Numbered from the stretch's first letter, positions 9,036-17,800 are shown. The stretch: 64,000 nt of DNA from Comamonas terrae (GCF_001544075.1 NZ_BCNT01000006.1:186001-250000); one strand, 5' to 3'. A program made the numbers and translations. The notes: a model not told the origin generated them from the letters alone.

Positions 9036-9159
9036 CGCCGCGCTCTCTTTTCCAGAGCTGGCTGCGCCATCCCCACTGCCGCTTCATAGTGAAAAGGCAT
9101 TGAAATCTTTTGCAGAAATGCGGCAGCAGCTCCTGTTTCGATAGCAGATCTCCGGCATG

Positions 9160-9180
9160 AAAAAAGCCCGCATGGCGGGC
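9160..9180 (-). terminator. Rho-independent terminator of the LivK-like gene
   Basis: Read on the minus strand, the stem GCCCGC / GCGGGC with a CAT loop is followed by a run of six T. It lies 50 bases beyond the stop codon of the receptor gene at 9230. Confidence 0.85.
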
Positions 9181-9229
9181 TTCGGGTCGGGCCGGTGCAC
9201 AGGCGCGGAGCCTGCACGCCAGGCTGCGC

Positions 9230-10366
9230 TCAGTTCAGGTCGATGGGCGTCTTGACGCCGTTGACGTAGCGGCTCAGCGTGTAGCTGGGGTTCTTCATCT
9301 CGCCGTTCTTCTCGAAAGCGATCCTGGAGGTCACGCCCGCGTAGTCCGACTTCTGCAGGAAGGGGATGTAGACCTTGGGGTCCCAGGAGTTGGCGCGCTT
9401 CATGGCATCGGCCAGCAGCATGGTGCCGTCATAGAAATACGGGCTGTAGACCTGGAACTGGCCGGGGTACTTGGCGTCGTAGCGCTTCTTCCACTCCGTG
9501 CCGCCGGGCATCTTGGCCAGCGAGGCGCCGCCGTCCGCACAGACCACGTTCTCCAGCGGCTTGGCGCCGGCAGCCACCTTGGCCAGCTCGGTCACGCAGA
9601 TGCCGTCGCCGCCGAACAGCTTGACGTCGTTCATGCCCAGCTGGCCCATCTGGCGCAGCATGGGTCCCGCCTGGCCGTACATGCCGCCGTAGAAGATGGC
9701 ATCGGGCTTCTTGGCCTTGATGGAGGTCAGGATGGCCATGAAGTCCGTGGCCTTGTCATTGGTGAACTCGCTGGCGACGATCTTCACGCCCTGCTTTTCG
9801 GCATCCTTCTTGAACACATTGGCCAGACCCTGACCGTAGGCCGTGCGGTCATCGATGACGGCCACGTTCTTGAGCTTGAGCGTCTTGGCCGCATAGGTGG
9901 CCAGCGCCGCGCCCAGCGCATTGTCGTTGGCGATCACGCGGTAGGTCGTGTCCCAGCCGGGCTTGGTCAGGTCGGGGTTGGTGGCCGCGCCCGTGATCAT
10001 GGGAATACCGCAGTCGTGGAACACCTTGGACGAAGGAATGGCCACGCCAGAGTTCACGAAGGCCACGGCGCCGGCCACTTTTTCATCGCACAGCTTTTGC
10101 GAAGCGGCCGTGCCCTGCTTGGGGTCGGCCACGTCGTCCTCGGCCACCAGCACGAACTTGACCTTCTTGCCGCCGATTTCCATGCCCTTGGCGTTGAGGT
10201 CCTCGATGGCCATGCGCACGCCATTCTCGTCGTCCTTGCCAAAGTGGGCCTGGGGGCCCGAAACCGGGCCGATGTGACCGATCTTGATGACCTGCTCCTG
10301 GGCCATTGCGGCGGTGCCCATGCCCGCCACCGCAGCTGCGATGCACAGCTTGCCAAACATCTTCAT
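9230..10366 (-). CDS. Branched-chain amino acid ABC transporter substrate-binding protein (LivK-like)
   Basis: A 378-residue periplasmic binding protein of type I fold. A cleavable signal peptide of about 22 residues ends GTAAMAQ, and the mature protein begins with VIKIGHIGPVSGPQAHFGKDDENG, the LivJ/LivK pattern (quoted in parts: VIKIGHIGPVSGP; HFGKDDENG). Later blocks AFVNSGVAIPSS and GGDGICVTELAK are typical of the family. The start at 10366 is where the signal peptide begins. No permease or ATPase genes accompany it, so it either serves a transporter encoded elsewhere or binds another amino acid. Its own terminator follows it. Confidence 0.92.
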   Translation of the reverse strand: MKMFGKLCIAAAVAGMGTAAMAQEQVIKIGHIGPVSGPQAHFGKDDENGVRMAIEDLNAKGMEIGGKKVKFVLVAEDDVADPKQGTAASQKLCDEKVAGAVAFVNSGVAIPSSKVFHDCGIPMITGAATNPDLTKPGWDTTYRVIANDNALGAALATYAAKTLKLKNVAVIDDRTAYGQGLANVFKKDAEKQGVKIVASEFTNDKATDFMAILTSIKAKKPDAIFYGGMYGQAGPMLRQMGQLGMNDVKLFGGDGICVTELAKVAAGAKPLENVVCADGGASLAKMPGGTEWKKRYDAKYPGQFQVYSPYFYDGTMLLADAMKRANSWDPKVYIPFLQKSDYAGVTSRIAFEKNGEMKNPSYTLSRYVNGVKTPIDLN

Positions 10367-10533
10367 TGCGCACTCCTCTCGGTTGAGACAAACCGCAACG
10401 GTATGCGCGCCCCCGGCGCTTGGCAATGGAACAAATGCCAGGGGCCACCCGATGAGACGCCGACACAACAATCAGCGTTTTCCGGGATCGGCAGCCGGGC
10501 TCAACTGTGGTGAGGCCCGGCCTGCCCCGTGCC

Positions 10534-11076
10534 TCAGGCCGCCTTGGCCTGGCCCAGCGCCACCACCTGGGCCAGCTGGTCCAGCGCGCTCAGGCAGGCA
10601 TGGGCCACTTCCACGCCCTTCTTGACGAAATGCTGGCGGAAGAACTCCAGATGGTCGCCATGCTCGTGGAAGTCGCGCGGTGTCAGCACGGCGGAGAACA
10701 CCGGAATCTCGGCATCGAGCTGCACGCGCATCAGGCCGTCGATCACGGCCGAGGTCACGAACTCATGGCGGTAGATGCCGCCATTGACGATCAGCGCGCA
10801 GGCGATCACGGCATCGAAACGGCCGCTGTCCACGAGCTTCTTGGCCAGCAGGGGAATCTCGAACGCGCCCGGCACGCTGAAATGCTGGATGTTGGCGGCC
10901 GGCACGCCCTGCGCCTGCAGCTCGGCCTGGGCCGAGTCCCGCGCCTGGTACACCACTTCGGTATGCCAGCTGGCGCTGATGACGGCGATGCGGCTGCGGC
11001 TGGCCACGGCCTTCCAGGGCGTGCCCTGGGCCGCGCCGGGGGTGGCGAAGTTCATGGAGATGGGGGTCTGATTCAT
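10534..11076 (-). CDS. ribH: 6,7-dimethyl-8-ribityllumazine synthase, RibH2-like
   Basis: A 180-residue lumazine synthase. It condenses 5-amino-6-ribitylaminouracil with dihydroxybutanone phosphate in the penultimate step of riboflavin synthesis. Visible blocks are the SVPGAFEIP substrate loop at 67-75 and GGIYRHEF with the presumed catalytic His104. The segment FSAVLTPRDFHEHGDHLEFF is closer to the Brucella RibH2 isoform than to the canonical enzyme. It stands alone, without ribB/ribE neighbours, and lies behind an FMN riboswitch, so it should be shut off by FMN. A canonical RibH probably exists elsewhere in the genome (inference). Confidence 0.93.
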   Translation of the reverse strand: MNQTPISMNFATPGAAQGTPWKAVASRSRIAVISASWHTEVVYQARDSAQAELQAQGVPAANIQHFSVPGAFEIPLLAKKLVDSGRFDAVIACALIVNGGIYRHEFVTSAVIDGLMRVQLDAEIPVFSAVLTPRDFHEHGDHLEFFRQHFVKKGVEVAHACLSALDQLAQVVALGQAKAA

Positions 11077-11175
11077 GGTTTGCTTTCAAACAATGGTGCC
11101 AATGAATCAGGGCGCGCGCGAACGGCATCGGCCATGCGGCAGCTCCACAGGCTGCAGACGCATAGGCAAATGCTG

Positions 11176-11331
11176 CGCGGTCTCTTTCATCCGGACTATG
11201 ACCGTCGGCTCTGGCATCTCACCAGATCTGCTGACCCCGGCAACCTGGACCAGGCCGCCGGGCGCTCGCGGGCTGCTGCAAGACAGGTCTTGCAGATACC
11301 GCCGGTGGGGAATTTCGCCCCGCCCTGAGAA
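11176..11331 (-). promoter_or_regulatory. FMN riboswitch (RFN element) upstream of ribH
   Basis: On the minus strand all conserved RFN blocks appear in order. First comes TCAGGGCGGGG with CCCCACCGGCGGT (11298-11328), then AGCCCGCGAGCG (about 11262-11273), then GGTCAGCAGATCTGGTGAGA. Last is GCCAGAGCCGACGGTCATAG, followed by GTCCGGATGAAAGAGACC (11179-11220). The aptamer ends about 100 bases before the ribH ATG. No strong T-run follows, so translational control is the more likely mode. It should repress ribH when FMN binds. Confidence 0.96.
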
Positions 11332-11673
11332 CGCTGCCCTTCACAGACCCGGCCGGACCGGCCGCGCCTGCAAAGGGACTGGCAGCCATTCTAGCCACCG
11401 CCAGGCACTTCTTTTGGCAACAGGGTCACCAAGGCATCAGGCCTTTGGAAGCAACTGAAAAACTCATGGAATACGCCCCAGAGCGAATGCCGCAGGGCGC
11501 CTGAAGCTATGCTTTTTGAATTTTCCGGACTAATCCAGGTCAACCCGGGCCGCCGCTCATGCGTTGAACAAAGCACAGAACGCACCGTCCCTTGCCCCCA
11601 CTTGCAGGCGCACGGTGGCCCTCACGACGAAACCCCGCAGGCCCGGCCAGCCCGTCATCCATCCGGAAACACC
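11332..11673. other. Intergenic stretch between FMN riboswitch and Gln-rich lipoprotein gene
   Basis: About 340 bases without a credible gene. It must hold the promoter for the minus-strand riboswitch/ribH transcript and for the plus-strand gene at 11674, but I see no convincing -35/-10 pair. A T-rich patch at 11508-11522 is the only marked compositional change. Confidence 0.5.
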
Positions 11674-12237
11674 ATGAAATCAGCCTTGCTCTCCCCGCTC
11701 CCCGCCACGGCAGCACGCGCCGTGGCCGTGCTGGGCATTGCCGCACTGTGCACGGCCTGCGCCGTGCCGGCCGGATATGACGACGGCTACGGCTATCCCG
11801 CCTATCCGCAAGGTTCGGTGAACACCACCATCATCGGCGGCCAGCCGGCCTACCCGGCCTATCCCACCTATATCTACGAGCGCGACGACTGGGCCGCCCG
11901 CGAGCGCGAGCGCGCCTACTGGCAACGCCAGCGGGAGCGCGAAGCCTGGCAGCACCAGCAGCAGCGCGAGCAGGACCGCCAGATCCGCGAGCAGCAGCGC
12001 ATGCAGGAACAGCAGCGCCGGGAATGGGAACGCCAGCAGCAACAGAACCGCCGCGATCAGGAGCAGATGCGGCGCGACCAGGAACGCATGCAGCAGGACC
12101 GCGAACGCGACCGCGGGCAACAGCAGCGGGACCAGGAGCGCCAGCGCTGGCAACAGCAGCGCCAGCAGGATCAGGACCGTCAGCAACAGCAGAACGAGCG
12201 CCTGCAGCAGTGGCGCCAGCAGCGCGACTGGCGATAG
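11674..12237 (+). CDS. Gln/Arg-rich putative lipoprotein
   Basis: A 187-residue protein of no recognised family. The N-terminus is a signal sequence (LGIAALCTACA), with Cys29 as a possible lipobox cysteine, although C at -3 is unusual. A short Tyr/Pro/Gly-rich segment follows (residues 32-68). From about residue 70 to the end the protein is almost entirely Gln, Arg, Glu and Asp in QQREQDRQIREQQR-like repeats, which predicts a long charged helix or coiled coil. The start at 11674 begins the signal peptide. A DUF4124 protein with a similar Q/R/E-rich helix follows 134 bases downstream. It is likely a surface or periplasmic structural protein; the role is unknown. Confidence 0.7.
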   Translation: MKSALLSPLPATAARAVAVLGIAALCTACAVPAGYDDGYGYPAYPQGSVNTTIIGGQPAYPAYPTYIYERDDWAARERERAYWQRQREREAWQHQQQREQDRQIREQQRMQEQQRREWERQQQQNRRDQEQMRRDQERMQQDRERDRGQQQRDQERQRWQQQRQQDQDRQQQQNERLQQWRQQRDWR

Positions 12238-12371
12238 GAAAGCCTTTGCGCCCCAGGGCGACAGCCGCTCGGGTGCCTCGCCGATACTTTTTGTCAGGTA
12301 CGGGCCATAATCTGGCCCGATCCGAGGGGCGCAGCATGCGTGCCCGGAAAGCCATCTGAAAGGAGCGGGCC

Positions 12372-13043
12372 ATGTCCTATTCCTCATATTCCCCGGCCTT
12401 CGCTGTCGGCATGGGCCTGCGGGCCGCCCTGCTCGCCGCAGGCTGGCTGTTCCTGGCCACTGCCGCCCCGGCCCAGGTGCTGCGCTGCACCGATGCCAAG
12501 ACCGGAGAAGTCACCTATACCAACGGCCGCTGCATTTCCGGCGAAGCATCCGTGCAGGTGCAGCCGGCCTCCAGCCCCGAACAGATTGCCCGCGAACGCG
12601 CCCAGGCGGCGGCCGCCCTAGAGCGCAGCAAGGCCGAAATGGCCCGCGATGAGGCCCAGCGCCAGGAGCGCGAAAAGCGCGAGGAGCAGGAACGCCGGCA
12701 GCAGCTGGCTGCCGCCAGGGCCGGGAGCGGCGGCAATTCCCCCGCCTGCCGCCAGGCCCGCCAGCGCTTCGATGCCATCCTGGCCGAGACCTCCCCGGAT
12801 CCGGCGACCTGGGGCGAGCGCAGCCAGGCCGCGCAGCAGCAGATGGAAATGGCTTGCCTGGGCCCCGAAGCCTACAGCCAGCTGCAGCAGACACGCGCGC
12901 TGCAGCCCAATGCCATCCACCGGCCGCAGCAGTGGGGCTGGACGCGGCCCGTGCCGCCCCAGCCTGCGCCGCCGGCCCAGATCGTCAACTGCAATGTATT
13001 CCGCTGCTACGACAACCGGGGCGGCGTGCATCCCGTCCCTTGA
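12372..13043 (+). CDS. DUF4124-containing periplasmic protein with coiled coil
   Basis: A 223-residue exported protein. The signal peptide (about 1-35, ending AAPAQ) is followed by the DUF4124 block VLRCTDAKTGEVTYTNGRC at 36-54. That family often carries this motif just after the signal peptide and has no known function. Residues 65-120 are rich in Ala, Arg, Glu and Gln and probably form a coiled coil. The C-terminal part has four cysteines. AAAGGAG lies 10-16 bases before the ATG. It is preceded by another Gln/Arg-rich exported protein. Confidence 0.8.
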   Translation: MSYSSYSPAFAVGMGLRAALLAAGWLFLATAAPAQVLRCTDAKTGEVTYTNGRCISGEASVQVQPASSPEQIARERAQAAAALERSKAEMARDEAQRQEREKREEQERRQQLAAARAGSGGNSPACRQARQRFDAILAETSPDPATWGERSQAAQQQMEMACLGPEAYSQLQQTRALQPNAIHRPQQWGWTRPVPPQPAPPAQIVNCNVFRCYDNRGGVHPVP

Positions 13044-13163
13044 GCCCTCCCGGCGGCTGCGCCGCTTTTCCCCGAGGGGCGACGTGCGGCGGGGCAACAG
13101 CTTCGGCTAGGCGCCCCCGCCGCGAGGCGGCTCTTGCCCGCTGTCTCCGGGCCGGGCCTCGCC
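13044..13163 (+). repeat. GC-rich dispersed intergenic repeat, copy A
   Basis: This segment contains a GCGGCTGCGCCGC-type palindrome near the start, then GCTAGGCGCCCCCGCCGCGAGG, ending with CGGCTCTTGCCC (quoted in parts: GCTAGGCGCC, GCGAGGCGGCTCTTGC). The same order of blocks occurs at 45812-45916, 44305-44400 and, inverted, at 29284-29394 and 36833-36957. It fills the gap to the next gene. Confidence 0.6.
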
Positions 13164-13183
13164 AGTTGCGACCCGCCTGCTTT

Positions 13184-14152
13184 TCAGCCGCGCAGGCCCC
13201 GGTCCACGGTGGGGTAGCGCAGCACCAGCCTGAGCTCGCGCTTGAGCCGGTGGTTGAGCAGGCGGCGCGACTCGCCCATGAAGCTCAGCAGGCTGGCGGG
13301 CAGCTGCCGCTGCGCCTCTTCCCGGGTGATGCGTGGCGGGCGCGGCAGGCCATAGAGATCGGCCGCCATGTCGAAGTAATCGCCCATGCGCAGCTCGGTG
13401 TCGTCGCAGGCGTGGTAGATGCGCTGGCTCTTGCCGCGCCACAGCGCCAGCACGCAGGCGCGGGCCAGATCATCGGCATGGATGTGGCTGGTGAACACAT
13501 CTTCCTCGGCCCGCAGCGCCGGCGTGCCGCGCAGCAGGCGCGCGCGCGGGGTGCCGCCTTCGCGGTCCGGCGCATAGATGCCGGGAATGCGCACAATGCT
13601 GGCACGCATGCCCAGGCGGCCGGCAAAGCGCACTGCACGTTCGGCATTGGCACGGCGCTGCGAACGGGCAGTGGCCGGCGCCAGGGGCCGGCTCTCGGGC
13701 ACCCACGCGCCCCGGCAGTCGCCGTAGACCCCCGTGGTGGAGCCATAGACCAGGCCCAGCGGCCTGCTGCGCAGGCGCAGCGCACCCAGCAGAGCCTCGG
13801 TGCGCCGGTCCCGCCACCATGGTTCCTTGACATCGGTGGAAGCCGGCGGCGCCAGGTGCAGCACGCGTGTGGCAATGCCGGCCAGTCGGCGCAGCGTGGC
13901 CGGCCGGTCCAGATCGCCGACCAGGGGCTCGATGCCCTGCACGCGCAAATGCGGCGCACGCTGTGCATCGCGCGTCAGCGCCAGCACGCGCACGCCATGC
14001 GCGCCGCTGCGTGGCAGGACGCGCGCCACGCGCTGGCCCACGTCGCCACAGCCGACGATCAACACACGCTCACGACGAAAGCGCGCCGGCAGCGCGCCCA
14101 ATGGGTTTTGGTTTGAGGGCAAAATCGGAACCTGCTGCGTAGAGGAGACCAT
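13184..14152 (-). CDS. NAD-dependent epimerase/SDR-like protein (YeeZ-type)
   Basis: A 322-residue extended-SDR-like protein. The nucleotide-binding motif VLIVGCGDVGQRVARVL is near residues 26-42. YGSTTGVYGDCRG in the middle matches the extended-SDR active-site region, and HIHADDLARACVLAL in the C-terminal third is the usual sugar-epimerase block. Such YeeZ-like proteins are common but functionally uncharacterised. The start at 14152 follows from the onset of similarity; the reading frame is open further upstream. It is divergent from a ferredoxin-type reductase gene. Confidence 0.82.
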   Translation of the reverse strand: MVSSTQQVPILPSNQNPLGALPARFRRERVLIVGCGDVGQRVARVLPRSGAHGVRVLALTRDAQRAPHLRVQGIEPLVGDLDRPATLRRLAGIATRVLHLAPPASTDVKEPWWRDRRTEALLGALRLRSRPLGLVYGSTTGVYGDCRGAWVPESRPLAPATARSQRRANAERAVRFAGRLGMRASIVRIPGIYAPDREGGTPRARLLRGTPALRAEEDVFTSHIHADDLARACVLALWRGKSQRIYHACDDTELRMGDYFDMAADLYGLPRPPRITREEAQRQLPASLLSFMGESRRLLNHRLKRELRLVLRYPTVDRGLRG

Positions 14153-14321
14153 GGCACCCGTCCACGCTGCTGCGGGTGCAGCGGCATGATGGCCATGGCC
14201 GCCCGGGACGCATTCAAGGATAACCAAAAACGACCCATGCCAGACAGCCCGGGGGCGGCCCGCCTGCCCCTGGAGCGCACCTCCGGTGCATTCCGTCTGC
14301 GCAAGTCCCAGCCAGAACGTC

Positions 14322-15368
14322 ATGACCGAGATTGCCAACGCCTCCCATCAGATTTCCGTCCAGCCCAGCGGCCGCACCTTTTCCACACAGGGCAGCGAAA
14401 CCATCCTGGCCGCCGCCATCCGCACGGGCGTGGGCCTGCCCTATGGCTGCAAGGACGGCGCCTGCGGCTCCTGCAAGTGCAAGAAGCTCAGCGGCGACGT
14501 CACCCACGGCGCGCACTCGGACAAGGCCCTGACGCCCGAGGAGGAAGCAGCCGGCTATGTGCTGACCTGCTGCGCCACGCCCCATACCGACGTGGTGCTC
14601 GAATCGCGCCAGGTCACCAATGCCAGCGCCTTTCCCATCAAGAAGATGCCGGTGCGCGTGGCCAGCCTGGAAAAGAAGTCGCACGACGTGATGCAGGTGC
14701 GCCTGCAGCTGCCCGCAGCCGAGAAGTTCCGCTACCACGCGGGCCAGTATGTGGAATTCATCCTGCGCGACGGCGCGCGCCGCGCCTATTCCATGGCCAC
14801 GGCCCCGCATGTGCAGGAGACGGCTCCGGGCCTGGAACTGCATATCCGCCACATGCCCGGCGGCAAGTTCACCGACCATGTGTTCGGCGCCATGAAGGAA
14901 AAGGAAATCCTGCGTGTGGAAGGCCCGTTCGGCAGCTTCTTCCTGCGCGAGGATTCGGACAAGCCCATCATCCTGCTGGCTTCTGGCACGGGCTTTGCGC
15001 CCATCAAGGCATTGATCGAGCACATGGGCCACAAAGGCATCACGCGCCCGACCACGCTGTACTGGGGCGGACGCCGTCCAGCCGACCTCTATGATGCCGC
15101 CTGGATTGCGGAACATACGGCTGCCATGCCGCATTTCAAGTACGTGCCCGTGGTGTCCGACGCCCTGCCCGAGGACGGCTGGAGCGGCCGCACCGGCTTT
15201 GTGCACCAGGCCGTACTCGATGATTTCGCCGATCTGTCGGGGCACCAGGTCTACGCCTGCGGCGCTCCCGTCGTGGTCGATTCGGCCCGCACCAGCTACA
15301 CCGGGCAGCGCGGCCTGCCCGAAGAGGAATTCTTCGCAGACGCCTTCACTTCCGAGGCCGACAAGTAA
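14322..15368 (+). CDS. 2Fe-2S ferredoxin-FAD-NAD reductase (CDP-6-deoxy-glucoseen reductase-like)
   Basis: A 348-residue electron-transfer flavoprotein. An N-terminal plant-type ferredoxin domain (1-95) carries cysteines C43, C48, C51 and C83. The FAD domain follows with RAYSMATAP, and then an NAD domain with LLASGTGFAPIKALIEH. This is the AscD/phenol hydroxylase reductase architecture, usually annotated in Burkholderiales as CDP-6-deoxy-delta-3,4-glucoseen reductase. No dideoxysugar genes lie nearby, so its partner oxygenase or dehydratase is unknown. It probably passes electrons from NAD(P)H to an iron enzyme encoded elsewhere. Confidence 0.9.
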   Translation: MTEIANASHQISVQPSGRTFSTQGSETILAAAIRTGVGLPYGCKDGACGSCKCKKLSGDVTHGAHSDKALTPEEEAAGYVLTCCATPHTDVVLESRQVTNASAFPIKKMPVRVASLEKKSHDVMQVRLQLPAAEKFRYHAGQYVEFILRDGARRAYSMATAPHVQETAPGLELHIRHMPGGKFTDHVFGAMKEKEILRVEGPFGSFFLREDSDKPIILLASGTGFAPIKALIEHMGHKGITRPTTLYWGGRRPADLYDAAWIAEHTAAMPHFKYVPVVSDALPEDGWSGRTGFVHQAVLDDFADLSGHQVYACGAPVVVDSARTSYTGQRGLPEEEFFADAFTSEADK

Positions 15369-15526
15369 GCAGCGACCGCAGCCTTGCCCAAGGCGGGCAA
15401 CAGGACAGCGCCAAATGCCAGCAAATCGGAAACAACACGCATCAACTGGTGCTCTGGCGCAAAAATCCTGCATTGAAACATTCCACCTGTTAGTGGTTTT
15501 GCAATTTTTTGCACAATAGCGGCCCT

Positions 15527-16495
15527 ATGAACCGTAGAAACAGCCTTCTCTCGGTCATGGCGGCCGTTGCTGCCCTGGCCTCCCCGCTTGCCCTGGCGCA
15601 AGAGCCCATTCGCCTGATCGTGCCCTATGCGCCCGGTGGTCCGCTGGACATCACCTCGCGCGCCCTGGCCGAGCGTGTGCGTGACTCTCTTGGCGTGGTC
15701 ATCATCGAAAACAAGGCCGGCGCCGGCGGCAACATCGGTGCGGACGCCATTGCCAAGGCTGCGCCGGACGGTCTGACCATCGGCCTGGCGGCCACGGCCA
15801 CCCATGCCGTCAACCCCTGGCTCTACGCCAAGATGCCTTATGACGCAGGCAAGGACTTTGCCGGCATCACGCAGATGGTGCGCGTGCCCAATGTGCTGGT
15901 GATGAACGCGGCCCGTGCCGAGCAGCTCAAGATCCACAGCGTGGGCGACCTGATCGCCTACGCCAAGTCGCATCCCGGCAAGCTTAACTACGGCAGCGGC
16001 GGCAACGGCAGCGCGGGCCATCTGGCCGGCGAGATGCTCAAGCAGAAGGCCGGCATCTATGCCCTGCACGTACCCTACCGCGGCGCCAATCCGGCCCAGC
16101 TGGCCCTGCTGTCGGGCGAGGTGGACTTCAATATCGACAACCTGGCGGCCGCGGCGCCCAACATCAAGTCGGGCAAGCTCAAGGCCCTGGCCGTGACCTC
16201 GCTCGATGCCACGCCGCTGCTGCCCGGCGTGCCGGCCCTGTCCAAGACCTTCCCCGGGTTTGCGATCGATACCTGGTGGGGCCTGGTGGCTCCCGCTGGC
16301 ACGCCCAAGCCCGTGCTCGACAAGCTGAGCAAAGCCTTCAACGACGCCCTGCGCACACCCGAGACCAAGACCCGCTTCGAAGCCCTGATGGCCGAGCCCG
16401 TGGGTTCGAGCCCGGCGGAATTCGACAAGTTCATGGCCGCCGAGCGCAGCAAATACCAGGCCATCGTCAAGGCCTCCGGCGCCAAGGTCGACTGA
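15527..16495 (+). CDS. Bug-family tripartite tricarboxylate transporter substrate-binding protein
   Basis: A 322-residue periplasmic receptor of the TctC/Bug family, paralogous to the one at 1418-2386. The signal peptide is about 1-24 (ending PLALAQ), then comes PIRLIVPYAPGGPLDITSRA and, later, VPYRGANPAQLALLSGEVDF. The start at 15527 is the first Met of the signal peptide; I see no good ribosome-binding site. The upstream 80 bases are T-rich, including GCAATTTTTTGCACAAT, and may hold the promoter. No TctAB genes are present. The ligand is unknown. Confidence 0.92.
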   Translation: MNRRNSLLSVMAAVAALASPLALAQEPIRLIVPYAPGGPLDITSRALAERVRDSLGVVIIENKAGAGGNIGADAIAKAAPDGLTIGLAATATHAVNPWLYAKMPYDAGKDFAGITQMVRVPNVLVMNAARAEQLKIHSVGDLIAYAKSHPGKLNYGSGGNGSAGHLAGEMLKQKAGIYALHVPYRGANPAQLALLSGEVDFNIDNLAAAAPNIKSGKLKALAVTSLDATPLLPGVPALSKTFPGFAIDTWWGLVAPAGTPKPVLDKLSKAFNDALRTPETKTRFEALMAEPVGSSPAEFDKFMAAERSKYQAIVKASGAKVD

Positions 16496-16522
16496 GCCGT
16501 ATCCGGCGCCTGCCTGGAGCCC

Positions 16523-17398
16523 TTACCGGGACTCCAGGATCTGGTGCATGGGCCGCAGGCGGATGTTCTTGAACGCGACCCGCTCCGCGAACTCCAGAGA
16601 GCCCAGCACCGAAAACTCGATGAAGCGTGCGCGTGCCAGCGGGTCGGCCTGCCCGGTGGACAGGCCGGCATGGCACATCAGCAGGTCGCCGTTTTCCGCT
16701 GCCCCCAGCCAGCGCCAAAGCCTGCGGCCATAGGCCTGCGCATCGCCGCTGAAGTCGTAAACCCCCAGAAGCCTGCGGTTCTGCGCGACGGCGTGGCGCT
16801 GCGCCAGCAAGGCCAGTGCGCGCGACCCCAGCGCGGCAATCACCTCGGCTTTCGCCCAGGTTCCCCAATCGGCATGGGCCTTGCGCGACGGGCCGCGTGT
16901 GTTGCGCAGCCAGGGCATCCGTCCGGTGTTTCGCTCCGGATAGCGAAGCAGCAGCTCTTGCACCAGCAGCGAGCGCACCACGGGCAGCTGGTGCACATGC
17001 TGGTGCCCGTCCACATAGGCTGGAGCGCGCCCCAACGCATCCTCGAACGCGTCGAACTGGGCACGGATCTCGCTGCGCAGCTGCGCCACATTCAGCCGGC
17101 CCGCATAGGCGCGCCCAATCGCCTCCTTGAGCGGCATGCGGATGCCCGCCTGCAACGGGCATTCGGTCAGATCCAGGTGCAGCCCCACATCCACGCCCTG
17201 CGGGTCAAGCAGGCTCAGCTCTCTGGCGCCGGCACTCCAGGCCGGGCCGCCCACCTGGGCCGAAACCGCCTGCACGCGGCCCATGCCCACCAGCGCCAGC
17301 ACGGCTTCGTTGATTCCCCGGTGCAAGCCGAAATCGTCCACGCACACACAGATTTCACGCGCGCTGCTATGCTGCCACCGCTCATGTCTCGCTCGCAT
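16523..17398 (-). CDS. ChbG/YdjC/HpnK-family deacetylase, LgmC/NaxD-like
   Basis: A 291-residue metal-dependent carbohydrate deacetylase of the YdjC/ChbG fold. Metal and catalytic motifs are VDDFGLHRG (D21, D22), LHLDLTE with H74, and YVDGHQHVHQLP with H132, H134 and H136. In Francisella NaxD and Bordetella LgmC, members of this family deacetylate undecaprenyl-phosphate-N-acetylhexosamine before its transfer to lipid A. The neighbouring GtrA, ArnT-like and GT2 genes make the same role likely here (inference). HpnK or chitooligosaccharide deacetylase are alternatives. The 5' end overlaps the divergent gtrA gene by about 15 bases. Confidence 0.85.
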   Translation of the reverse strand: MRARHERWQHSSAREICVCVDDFGLHRGINEAVLALVGMGRVQAVSAQVGGPAWSAGARELSLLDPQGVDVGLHLDLTECPLQAGIRMPLKEAIGRAYAGRLNVAQLRSEIRAQFDAFEDALGRAPAYVDGHQHVHQLPVVRSLLVQELLLRYPERNTGRMPWLRNTRGPSRKAHADWGTWAKAEVIAALGSRALALLAQRHAVAQNRRLLGVYDFSGDAQAYGRRLWRWLGAAENGDLLMCHAGLSTGQADPLARARFIEFSVLGSLEFAERVAFKNIRLRPMHQILESR

Positions 17399-17800
17399 TT
17401 CCCGCCTCTCTCCCGCTCATCTCAGCTTGGCCATATCGGCTGGTTCATCATGGTCGGCTGTGCCGCAGCCGCCGTGCACTGGTGCGTCGCCATTGCTGCC
17501 GTGACCTGGGCGAAGTGGCCCCCGCTGCTGGCCAACGCCGCAGGCTGGATGGTGGCCGTTGGCGTTTCTTTCACCGGCCACCACCTGCTCAGCTTCCGCG
17601 GCCATGGCACGGCCATGCTGCCCGCGGCCCTGCGCTTTCTCTGCATCTCCGGCGGCGGCTTTCTCGTCAACGAGGCTGCCTATGCAGCCCTGCTGCACTG
17701 GACCGGCGCCCGCTACGACGTGCTGCTGGCCGCCGTGCTGGTGCTGGTCGCAGGCGCTACCTACCTGCTGAGCCGCCATTGGGCATTTCTGCGCAGCTAG
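17384..17800 (+). CDS. GtrA-family lipid-linked sugar flippase, LgmD-like
   Basis: A 138-residue membrane protein with four predicted helices. GtrA features are visible: an N-terminal GWFIMVGC-type helix, the central FTGHHLLSFRGH, and the C-terminal LSRHWAFLRS. GtrA proteins are thought to flip undecaprenyl-phosphate sugars. The gene is on the opposite strand to its probable partners. Its start overlaps the deacetylase start (an ATG at 17369 is an alternative) and its last 44 bases overlap the 3' end of the ArnT-like gene. Both overlapping proteins are convincing, so the sandwich is real rather than an annotation artefact. Confidence 0.85.
   Translation: MSRSHFPPLSRSSQLGHIGWFIMVGCAAAAVHWCVAIAAVTWAKWPPLLANAAGWMVAVGVSFTGHHLLSFRGHGTAMLPAALRFLCISGGGFLVNEAAYAALLHWTGARYDVLLAAVLVLVAGATYLLSRHWAFLRS

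Noticed and set aside
11900-12230. Dense CAG/CGC repeats suggesting a DNA repeat array
   Set aside because: The triplets are in frame and encode the Gln/Arg-rich helix with synonymous variation; it is a protein repeat, not a DNA satellite or CRISPR.
16544-17368. Extension of the GtrA reading frame far upstream (418 codons in total)
   Set aside because: Only the last 138 codons resemble a known family; the rest is the antisense of the deacetylase gene.
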